NCBI GenBank assembly: GCA_023101725.1
Contig: JALJCO010001435.1
Coordinates: 304,501 to 368,500, forward strand
DNA from: Atherinomorus stipes
Taxonomy: Eukaryota > Chordata > Actinopteri > Atheriniformes > Atherinidae
Direction: 5' to 3'
DNA: 64,000 nucleotides
Position 1 is the first letter of the stretch. Each line of letters starts with the position of its first letter. Positions 39,001 to 51,000 of the stretch are shown piece after piece. The notes under the pieces were generated by a model. The model was not told where the DNA came from and did no database searches. It saw only the letters and a program-made list of their open reading frames with translations. A program made the translations under genes and the position numbers.

Positions 39001-42000
39001 TAATTAACCTTCGCCCAGGCAATAGGCCAAATGATGCATTACACCAAGAAACAAACAGTTTTAAATACAGAGAACTTCTCTGTCCTACAGTTTTTTGTAA
39101 TCCAGTCACCTGCCACACTTGGCTGTGTCCATCCAGCGGTCCACAGCAGGATTTGGTCTGGGTGGGGTTGGTCTGGGTCAGGTGGGCTTTAGTATGGATG
39201 TTGTTTTTACATTATGCATTGTTATTAAAAAGGCACCAAACCGGTGTTACAGCAAAACCTGTGACCCATGAAAACCTATGACTGTAGGGGGGATAACACC
39301 TGCTCCCTGATTATTCTTCTGCAGATACTTAACTGTCAGCAGCAGGTAACCTCTTCATTTAATCTTTGTTAAACAGCAATATGGAGAGAAGTTGCCGTGT
39401 TGTGAACCCCCATATCTGTTCTCATGACCGCAAAGATTCTCATAAAAACCCAGAGACTCATTATTGGTTTCACTACATGGAAGAAAAGCTGGACTAGCCA
39501 TGCTAACGATGTAAAAGAGACGTATAATGGTTTAGATTACAGCTGTAACCAAACATCACCTTCAATCAGAAAATCTCCCGGATGTATTATTATTAATATG
39601 ATGATGATGGTGATGATAATAATAATCATGATTATTTATTATCATTATTATTTAAAGCCCACAAAGACGCTTGCAAAGCTAAGCTTTGACGTCACCAGTT
39701 TGGTTGGTTTGGCTCTGAAGAGGAAACCTCTGACTCCTGATCATGTGTGAACATTTTATAGAGAAAATGAGGAAAATGATCTGAAGACTTGGAGTCTGGT
39801 AAACTAGAGGCCCGCAGAGGAAAGCCTGAAGCTGCTCTGAGTGTTTTTAATATCACCAGCGGAGCTCCGTTTACCGGTATCGGTATCTGCGGTATCGGTC
39901 CTTAAAAACATCGCTGCATAATTCACCAACTCCGTTCCTCTTTAAGCCTCTTATTAGAAACACCTCAATCGGCAACACTCACAAATCCCTTCGCTACAGT
40001 CCGATGATCGGAACAGCTCTGCAGCAGGTTTCTCTGACATGACCGTCAACTGTTTCAATCCGGGATTCCCACGTAATCAGCGTAACCCGCTCCGCTACAG
40101 ATCAGCCCCGGCTTCCTCTCTAGTCACACGGCCTACGGACTGGAAAGCATCTGCACCAGGATCTGGATGCTGGACTGGCCTTCCAGCTTCGCCTTTCATT
40201 ATGTCCATCTTCTAAATTGTGTTACGGTTGTTAGTTGTTGTGTCGCTGGTGATACCGATGGTTCAATGTGGAGCTGGAGGTGACTTCAAAGCTGCCGCAT
40301 GGCGGCGTCCTGATTATAAAAACGTCGCTACGTTTTTCTCTTATTTGCTCATATTTTTCATGTATTTTTCAACTGGCAAATTAATAAATTTAGTTTGGTT
40401 AGCAGTTTCATTTCCATTTTAAATCAATCCTGATTTATTTAGGAGCAAAGTGTAAATTAGAGAGATGAAATCTATACTCGCACTCGTGCTCCCATTTTTT
40501 TCCCGGTACTCGCACCAATATATTTTTAGGCGCATATGCGAGTAAAACGCTCGCACTGTACAGCCCTGGAAGTGTCAGAATCAACATGTGTTTCAGTGCA
40601 AATTCATCTGGACATGGTAGAAAATGTGTGATCTCCTCTCAAAAGGAAACTATACAACTTTCAGTGAAAACCAGAAGACAGCAGCCCGATTCTTCAAGGA
40701 ATCAGTAATGTCTGATGAAGAATTGTGCAAAAGTAGAATAAACTAATCTCGATGATGGACACTTGTATCAACGGAGAGTCAGGAGAATGGAAGAATAGCA
40801 AAAGGATCCAACAAGAAGAAAAGCGCAAAATAGTGTGATAGGAAGAGGGAAAACGTCACAATAAAACCTCCATCTTCATAGAAACTAACATTTCTACCAC
40901 CAAACTACCATTTTATTTCAAACAAAGGCAGTCACAGGAGAACATTAGTGAGTCTTTTAGAGCTGTAATAAAACATTTGAACTCAAAACAACTACATTTG
41001 CCGTTTTATTCTTATGCTGCTAGCTCAGAGTTTTCTCCCAGAGTGAAGAAACAGACATCTTCGTAAATCTGCAGAGTCTCTGCCTTTATATCACACCGTG
41101 CTTGTGTGGAGAAATTATCAGACGCTTCGCGGTGGAGAGAGCTGTTTTTATGTTTTTGTTATTTTCCCGTATAATTGCTGGGGTTTGAATTGTTTCTCAT
41201 TTGGAAGCCAAAGCTTGGTAAAGTCTTTCAGCTGATCTTCTCCCTGCTTTGGTAGCTACATGTCAGGGTAGGATGTAGGGCTGCTTGATTATGGAAAAAA
41301 AAAAAAAAATCATGATCATGATTGTTTTGGTCAATATTGAAATCACGATTATTTTATTTTATTTTTTTAGTTAAAGGAGCTGTATCATGCTTTTCAAATG
41401 TTCCAAAAGTCAAATATAGGCATTTATAAGCTAGATATGTTCCCATCGTTACTATAGAAACTAATTTGGTGTTAAATATTAGTTTTTCGATGCATCTAAT
41501 TTCCAACACGGAAGTAAGATGGCTGACTGTACTGAACCGCGGAGCTCTCGACCAATTGCAGCATGTTTTACGCCCATTTCATGACGTCGCCCCGGAAGAG
41601 ACACTTATTCTGAAGGGTCACAATATTGTCTGTAGCACCGGCACCGGCAGCTCTCATGTGGATGTTAGTAGTAAACATTGATGGATAATTACTCCGATCG
41701 ACGGGATAAAACAGACCAGCCTGTTATGGAGCTGTATGCGCTCGACCCAGAGTCTGATATGGAGTTTGAAGTATACGCAGTACCACAGAAGTACCACAGA
41801 GACCCCCGACAAGCAAGTAATTTAGCGAACAAATCATAGGCTAACAGTTAGCGCTGAGCTAAGCAGCACTCACATGGATCTTGTAAACATTGATGGATAA
41901 TCGGACTCCGATCGACGGGATCAAACGGAGCAGCCTGCTATGGAGCTGTATGCGCTCGACCCAGAGTCTGATATGGAGTTTGAAGTATACGCAGTACCAC

Positions 42001-45000
42001 AGAAGTACCACAGAGACCCCTGACAAGTAAGTAAATTAGCGAACAAATCATAGCCTAACAGTTAGCGCTGAGCTGAGAGATGTGTTGACTCACCAGTGTT
42101 GTTGTCTGTCCATGCGCGTTTTTATAGTAGGAACTGCGTCAGGTTTCAGAAGTAATCCCAGAGAAAAAACACTTTACTGCCAGAGATTCATGAAGTTGTC
42201 AGGAGTGAAGTTCACACACGAAGTTGAGTTTTTTCCCCCCTGCTCCTGAAGTTAAAATCCAACCACTTCTGGCAAGTCGATTCATCCAGTACAACAAATA
42301 CACTCCCGCGCTGAACATAACCACGCTGAACGTAACTGCATTTTTCCCAACTTGCTGTCCTCTAGAGCTTAAAAAAAAAAAAAAAAGGAAGAAAATTCTC
42401 CTGAACTCTGGAGCAAACGTCTGTTAGCTGATGGCTGTTTGTCTCTGAGGAAATCTTCCTGCAGGTGTTAGTTTCTTCCTCAGAGAGTGTGTATAGGATT
42501 CTCTGAGTTTTTGTTCAACAGAGGGCGTCTTGCTACGATACTGAGCGTGCGCATTTGGACTTTCGTGACTGGTGCCACGTTCATACGTAACGCGGTGGGT
42601 AGTCAGCCGTTTGCAGGGAGGTAGCGCTTGGTTTAAATATTCATGTAGATTACTCAAATATGCATGAATGAAGAAAAATAACGATTTAAATCATTTCTTG
42701 ATAAGGAAATAACACACTGACATGCTGAAAAGCTCTTAAAAGTCCATTTTTCATGATAGGGCTCCTTTAAACAATGCATTTATTCAGCATTTCTCTCTGT
42801 CTGTTGATAATTTACGCAAAACAACACGCCTCCTTCGCTCTTCAGCTTTGTGAATGTAGGATCGTGTGGAAAGGAATGTATTGCGCATGCACTTTTCTTT
42901 CAGAAATTGTGTAAAGAAAAATAGCACATTAATTGTTTCAACTTGATTATGAGTTTGGAGATTGACATGAAAACTGAAATCACGATTAAATTTAGTTTAA
43001 TTGCACAGCCCTGGTAGGATGTACTGCACATATCTCATCCCGACTCCTGTACAGGGACTGTCGTGATGAAGAAGTTAAAACATACAGTTCACCAGCTCAG
43101 CATCATTCCCAGTTTCCGTGTACTTAAACTAGACCAGCTTGCTTAACTACTCGCTATGATTTCCTAACTTTTGCTGCACTTCAGTGCTCAACACTAATGC
43201 TGCTTTTTCATTACTTTGTGAGACAGTTTATGCCAATAAATAAAAAAAATAAAACCAAAATAGAAAAAAAAAAAAAAAAAAAAAAAGCCTTTACAAGCAC
43301 CATGATACATTACCTGTTGGAGCGCGCAGGGAGCCGTTGTTGAAGAAACCATCGGAGGAGTTGTGGCGGCGGCGGCTCACAGCAGTTCTGCCGTCTCTGT
43401 GGTGGTGAGACTCACCTTGTTTGTCAAGGTTGGCAGCAGGGGACTGCAGGAGGACAGAAAGTGGACGTCAGTCAAAGAGGAAGCTTAGAGACTGCACAGG
43501 ATGCAGAACGTTGCTTACAAGCCTCTTTTCCAGGATAAATGGACAACACGGAATGAGAAAAAAAAACATGTCTAAGACAACTTTCAGGATTTTCTGCTAG
43601 TTCCAGCTTTATTTTGGTCCTTGGATCAGACCGAAACTTCCCTTTTTCTTCTCAAAAATAATTTTAAAAAACCACAGCGGGTCCACACCAGGATAGTCTG
43701 AGGACGGGGAACCGCAGGTAAGCAAGGCAGCGACTGCGAACTATGCGACGTGTTGCGTTACGTTGCATCCTATGTCACTTCTCCTTGGTTCGATGGATGC
43801 TTCGCTTTCTTCCACACTTCAAAACTACACCAGGATTTATTTGCAAGCAAGTAGCCAAATCATTTAAATCAGTAATTATGATAAAAACTAGGGATATACA
43901 ATATCCTTTTTTAAAAAACTGATACCAATAACCGTAAAATGAGCTCCTAAAGGCTGACACCAATTACAGAAAAACACTTGTACCTAATCATACCAAATTA
44001 AAAATTCCAACTGTAGGGAGAAGCTCGTGTCTAAAATAAGGAAAAGTGGTTTGGAAGCAGCAGCTTTCTTTCCCCAATCACAATATCTCAGCGAGAAAAG
44101 CTTAAAACTGGGATTTTTTACTTCTGCACAATTGATCCTTAAAAAAAAGCTTTCTTTCGGGGTTAAAGGCCAAAATTACACAAAAAATAACTTATTGAGT
44201 TGAAATCGTTTGGTCCCCAGTTTAAAAATTCCATCTGTGCCCCTGAATGTGTGTGTTATCGCGGCAAGTATTCATGATGTCGCACTCATTGGAATGATGT
44301 AATAATTTCCTGTTATCAGCTTTTTTCAATAAAGCCTAAATATCATCAGTTTTCTTAAAAGGGATAAAAACAGAGTTAATAATTTTAAGTGTTTTTGTGA
44401 ATTTATTAACACACAGTGGACTTTCATAGACTGTGTTGAGAACAAACGTCACCCTGCCAAGACCTCTTTCCACTCTATAGAAAATTTTCTAAATCCACAC
44501 CAGAGTTAAAATGTGTCTGTAAGGACCTATTTTAGGGAAAGGAAATTGAGTTTTACAATCTTGAAATGCTGGGTGTTTTAAAGACTGCGGTTGTTCAGAT
44601 ATCCTAATCATAACCTGAGATCCAAAGGTCAAATCAGGTTGTATTTTTCAGCCCATCCCAGCGAGCAACTGGGATTACTTGCAAATGCCTTATAGAACAG
44701 AAACTAGCTTGAACCATGTTGAGTAAACAGTGATCAAAGAGAATGATGTTTAAGATAATTCATGAATCATGAGGACATAAACTGCATTTGTTTATGTTAT
44801 AATGTCACAGACAGGCCAGTCAGATTAATGAGCTCCAGGAACTCAATTAGATGACACACACCATTTTAATCTAAACGAAATGCCACAAACTTAACTTAGT
44901 TTGATATATCTGAATTAGATCCATCTCACACTGCCTGTCAGATTAAAAACACCCCCGGTGTTTCTCATTGCTGTGCAGAGGCCGGCGTTTGAAGCATTAA

Positions 45001-48000
45001 ATGGCTAACTAGGCTCATTAACACAAAGGTGAGAACGAAACTGAACACCAGCCTGGTTTGCAAGTGATATTCGGCCAGACCTGCTTTCCAGTTAGGCACG
45101 GCCTGCTGAATGGATTACACAACCCCTCGGTTCAACAGTCAGCCTTCAATAAATCCTCATCGACTCGGCTACTTGTCTTGAGTTGATTGAACACAGCCTT
45201 CCTTTTGTGTCAGTGATAAGACAACAAATGTCCTGACAAACAGAAACAAACTCCACTGAAGACAAAATGATTAACCGGGATAAAATTCCCAACAATTAGT
45301 AATACAGTTTCAAATTCTAATCATTGTTAAGATCATGATTGATTACTGCACTTTAAAAAACTCTGTTATGTTTCTTATTGCCAGGAAAAGCAGAAGCAGT
45401 CCCAGTTTGCATTATTTAATTCCTGGAAACATGGTGGAAAAAAAGGCAACCAAGTAGACAGTACTCCGGAGATTGTTTCTAAAGTCTAAAAAAACAAAAA
45501 GCTTCTTCAAAAACTTCCTTTTTTACAGACTTTAAAACTTCATAAGACTAGGGGTGGGAATAAATATCAATACACTGAAATATTGCGATATTTTCATATG
45601 CTGATATATTGACATTTAAAAATGCGGTCTCAATCTATTTTAATAACAAAATCTCATGACATTTAATCGTTCCATTATGAAACCTCGCAGGAAATTCATG
45701 AAATATTGTGAGATTTTGTGACAGAACGATGAACTCTCGCCAGATTTTTATAGTAAAATAGATCTATGCTGCATTTTTAAATATTGATTTGATACCGGCA
45801 TATGAGAATATTGCAACGTTTCAGTGTATCGATATTTTTTCCCACCCCTATTTTTTAAAGTGTCTGAACCGGATAACAAAACTGCTATGTGCAATGACAG
45901 CTTATTTTTTTCAGCTTTAATATTGGTAGCGATATCAGTTATGTGCCACGAGTTTTAAAATACCGGCATATTGGATATTGGCTAAAATTCCAATATCGTG
46001 CATCCCTACTAGTTACAGATGAAGTTGGTGGCAAATTAACCCCCAGCAACAACATGAATATTACACCTAAACAACTTCTATTAATTAATTAGCTGTATTT
46101 CAGGCTCACGTAGGCACCATCGCTGAGCTCATTCTGCGGGATTTCTTCCCAATCAGTGTTGGCAAAATCTAGAAATCCCATAGCCCAAGAGGCTTGTCGA
46201 CTCCTGATCACTTCAACAGAAAACCTATTCCAAGAACACAGAGTAGCGCTCGCAATCCGGCTGCAGAGACGTGATTCAAACATCAAGACAAAATGCAACA
46301 GCCGGGCAAATATCTGTCTGAGGCCAACATTGGTCACAAAAACTTGTGCTTGAGGCTCTTGATGATTACAAACAAGCAATGCAGACCAGGAGGAGGCTGC
46401 AGCAGATAATCTGAGATGGTTTCTAATTTGTTTCTGCTGTAACTGTGCAGTTCTGTTAAACTGCAGAGTTGGAAAACCCTCGACTGACACTAGAAAAATC
46501 TGGTGTGATGAGGACAGAAAAACTGAGCGCATGTATGGTCATATTCTCTCTCACGGACTTTTGAGGCCTTATAATCTATAGTTGCTATTACAAAAATGTT
46601 TTCTGAAAAGTTGTTGGTCAATTTCTAGAGTATAAACATATAAATTACATTTGATTATTATTAAATACCAGTAACTGTAAATACTGTATCATCTTCCTCC
46701 ACTGCAGCTTTACATATTCATGCCTGTTAAATGACATCATTTTCATAAAGATACCAACAGTCTTGTTGACCCTCTGCTGAACGTCACCATGACTGCACTG
46801 TCTGTCCCTGAGGACAAGTTTCCACCAACTATACACTTACACAAGGTGTTTCTGCAATGACTGCAAGAGAGTTACTCAAGTTTTAGTCAGCTCACAAACC
46901 TAAATACTAGGGATGCACGATACTGGAATTTTGGCCGATATCCAATATGCCGATATTTAAAAATTCATGTGGCCGATAACCGATATTGATACCGATATTA
47001 AAGTTGAAAAAACATAAGCAGTCATTGGAAATAGCAGTTTTGTTATCTGTTTCTGACACTTTAAAAAATAGGGCTGGGGAAAAAAATAGCAATACACTGA
47101 AATATTGCATTATTTTCATATGCCGATATCAATTCGATATTCAAAAACGCGGTATCAATCTATTTTACTTACAAATCTTGCAAGATTTCGTTAGTAAAAT
47201 AGATTGATAGCGCGTTTTTTAAATGTCAATATGATATCAGCATATGAAAATATGGTGAAATTTTTGTGAATTTTCATGAGATTTCATAACTGAACGATGA
47301 AATATTGCGAGATTTCATTAGTAAAATAGATCAATACCGCGTTTTTAAATGTCAATATGTGTATCGATATTTTTTCCCACCCTTAGTCTTTATAAGTTTT
47401 AAAGCCTGTCAAAAAGAAGTTTTTGAATAAGTAGTAGTTCTGTTTTTTTTTTTTAAGACTTTAGAAACAGCGGGCTGATCGGTTAAATATCTGTCAGGTG
47501 GCCAATGTCTGATACTCAGTTTAAAGGCCGATATCGATAGGGGGTCGATTATATCGTGCATCCCTACAAAACACACACACAAACCTCAGCAATATTCATT
47601 TTGTCTACTTTACAGAGTATTTTTTTTTTATAAAAGAAAAAAAAAAAAAAAGAAGAAGAAAGAAAACTAATCCACCAGGAAAAAGGCAATGACAAAGATC
47701 AAGACTTCATCTTTGTCGTCAGAAAAAGATGCATGCGTTTGGAAAATCTTCAAGTCAACATACTGACAAGTTTTACACTGGAAAATGAGTTGTAAACTAT
47801 GCTGGGCGACGATTGCTGGTGAAAATAACAAATTTGAAACATTTGCACATTAGTCGTCCTAAAATTTATCTAAAGGCAAGCATGCAAAAGCTAACCAACA
47901 TCAGGAGCTTTGCATGGCTGCAGACTTGAAGATGCCACAGCCACCGTGTGAACATCACTCAGAGAAGTTAATGAACCATTAATCTGAGATGAAAGTCAAC

Positions 48001-51000
48001 GTTGATCCATTTGAAATATTCCAGATTCTGTGTTTTACCTTTTTTTTTTTTAAATCCTTGAATTTTGTGTTTTATTGTGTAGAATTGTTCTTTTTGGAGT
48101 GACCATGTCTAATCATACGGTGGGTGTATAAAACTTTAACAGTTAAATAAGGAAATGTCCAATTTTCTATTTTAATAGATGCCTTCAAAGGTGGTAAGAG
48201 AAATAGGAAATGATGTGTAGCAAGGTGACCCAAGGCTGGGATTCAAACCTGTAGCCTCTATTTGAGTGCGACCAGCCGTAAGAAATCCTATTTTGTTTTT
48301 CTTTTTCTAAAATAGACATCTGGTGCATTTGCAAGGCTGCAAACTTAAAGATGCCACAGCTTCCATGTAAAACTCACTCATTATAGAAGCTATTACAGTC
48401 TTTCCCATCAGTAATTGTTTCATATCGACTTTTTTTCACAGATGTCCCCCAGGACAGTTTCCAGGTGCAGCTCAAATACACAAAGTGAGTTTGGTGGAGG
48501 CTGCTCTGGTTTTCTGGCCACTCCCCGATTTCTCAGACAGCATATTCTCAGCCCAATGCTGCACCAGAAATGGATGCAGCTTTTTAATCTTTTGTAGAGC
48601 CAGGTAGCATTGAATTCCTTTAACTTTTTGGACAACTTCACGTTTAACAGTTTGGGTGACGCCATACCAAAGGGAGGCTGCAGTGGTCAAAGTGCATTCA
48701 GTTCAGCCATGAATAAAGTTTATAACAAGTTGATAGATGAGTCATTCCACTCTAGGGCTGACACAAACAATTATTTTGATAATCAACTAGTCACCGATTA
48801 TTTTGCTTATTAGTCAACTAATTGGATCATACAAAAAAAATGTAGCATATTTATAGTACCAAGCAAAAGTTTGAACAGTCTCTCAGTGAATCTAATGGAA
48901 AAACATGTCCAAACTTTCGACTGGTAGTGTGTGTGTTTGTATATGCAGTGCTTTCACACGCGCCGGCTGCTGGCTATATAGCCGACAACTCAACTAAGTC
49001 CAGCCGGCTACTGGTCGGGATTCCGCGCAATGGCGCGTGACGTTAACGCGCTCTGTGGCGCATGCAGCCAAAATGCAGCTTCCACATTCAGGCTTCCCCC
49101 CGTAGTTTCCCTTAAGCCAGGATCAAACTACACGACTTTTTCCGTCGTTCACGATGGTCATATGTCACATTAACAGAAATTGTGTCATAAAATCGTACGG
49201 TGTCGTGTTACTCGCGAGTGGTCACACTACAAGGATTGCACCAGACAGACAACCGTCTGATCGTCGCGGGGTGTCGCAAAAGACAACGCGAAACGGGAGG
49301 CGGGACAAGCAGCTGTCAATCAGTCACTTGGTTTGGAGTCTCTGAATTGACTGTTTGGGTCACTTATGAAATGGAAAGTGGACGGAGACATCAGTTCCCT
49401 CCATTATTGTGACCAACATGACCTGTTTGTGCGTATTCTGTCTGTTCCAGTTGTTCTGTGGAGCGGGTTTTCAGTTGTAACTAAACAGGATTAAATCCAT
49501 GATGCGCACAGAAAGACTCGCTGCTCATCTTTGAAAAACAGCTTTGAAAGAGAGAAACTGGGCTCTGATCGGCGCCGTTGCTTCCACCAGGTGCATCACG
49601 CACCGCGCGCAGGACGCCCGGTGCCAAGCGAAGCCAAAACCATCAGGCTGACCACAGTCTGCTGCCACGAGACCAAAGTCCAGCAGACCCAGTGACGCTA
49701 CTTTTAAAAAACTGGCATAAAGTGAAATAAAGTGTGTTGTTCTATACGAACGCATACAGGTGCGTCCTCACGTCATTCACTAAACTCCATCAGTTCAGAG
49801 CGCACGCTGGAAACCATGGCAACCACATGAAATCACACACGCATGATAAACTGAGAGCTGCGCAGTGCACAGCAGCATCGCTGTGTCTATTCTGCATCCA
49901 GTAGGTGTGTTCAGAGGGTTAATTAGCTTTGATGATCACGCGTAAAGTGGATAGTTACGGCTGAGTGCACGAGCGCGCATGGGTGTCATATTTGCTCATC
50001 TCATTGAGCGCAATGTCTGTTATGTTGCGGTGTTTTTATTTAAACAAAGTGATTTTTCTGTGATTTTGTCATTGATTTATTTGAGAGCGTCACATTCGTG
50101 CACGTTTCCTGCTGTGAACTCCTGTTGACTGTTACTATTACTGATAGAACACATATATCGTGTGGTTATGTTTGAGTTAATAAAGTAATGTTTTATTCAA
50201 GAGAGATACACCCTTTTGAATGTTCGTGGAGGTTTAACACTGTTGAAAATAAATTTGGCACACCCAGTCTTTCTTTTCTTTTTTTTTTTCTGGAGTAAAC
50301 TGATGCCCAGCTCCATAAACTCTCCGCGCTCCACCGGAGCGGGACTGCGTCTCTCCTCCTTTCCTCCACTGTTTTTGTGTACCGGCGCACCTGAGCATCT
50401 CTCTGGTAGAGGCGAAAGGCGCACTGTCCTCCTATTGGTCAATATGAGGGGACATGTCGTGGGACGTGTCACACTACACGGACAAAACCAAAATTCTGAC
50501 ACGCAGTCTTTCTGCGTGTGGTCGGGAGCGCGCAGACGCCAAATCGCCAATCGCTGATTGTGTCACATTACACGGAGCGAAGACACGACGTTCTGCGACC
50601 CGACAACGCAGAATCGTGCACGACAGTGAGCGACTGTCTGCGACGCCTCCGTCGGGCCAAAATCGGCCTAAATTCGGTGGTTTGAACCAGGCTTTTGCTG
50701 CTTCGGTGAGTCCCGCGTGACCCGCTCTTCCTCCCAGAATGCTGAGGGCATTGTGGTGAAATTCTCCACTCGCTAGTTTCCTTTCAAACTCGCGTTGTCG
50801 TAACTTATCCTTCTCCGCTGAAACAGTGATTCGTGGGCTTTGTCCGGCTTTTTTTGTTATTTTGCAGGTCGTATGTGGTGACAAAACGTCCTTTTTCCCA
50901 GACTGCCGTCCCTTTAAAAGAAGATGCGCCGTGTTTTTCAAAATCATTTGGAAAGGAGCCGAGGCAGAGAGGCCAGTTTCCTGGTGATCCGTCACTTGTT

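Larger units (their letters stand above)
41276..43013. mobile_element. hAT-like element with exact 8-bp duplication, host of a TTAA element
   Basis: Exact GTAGGATG at 41268-41275 and 43014-43021 flanks ends TAGGGCTGCTTGATTATGG and AATTGCACAGCCCTG. Only about 340 bases belong to this element; the rest is the nested insertion 41372-42770. Confidence 0.9.
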
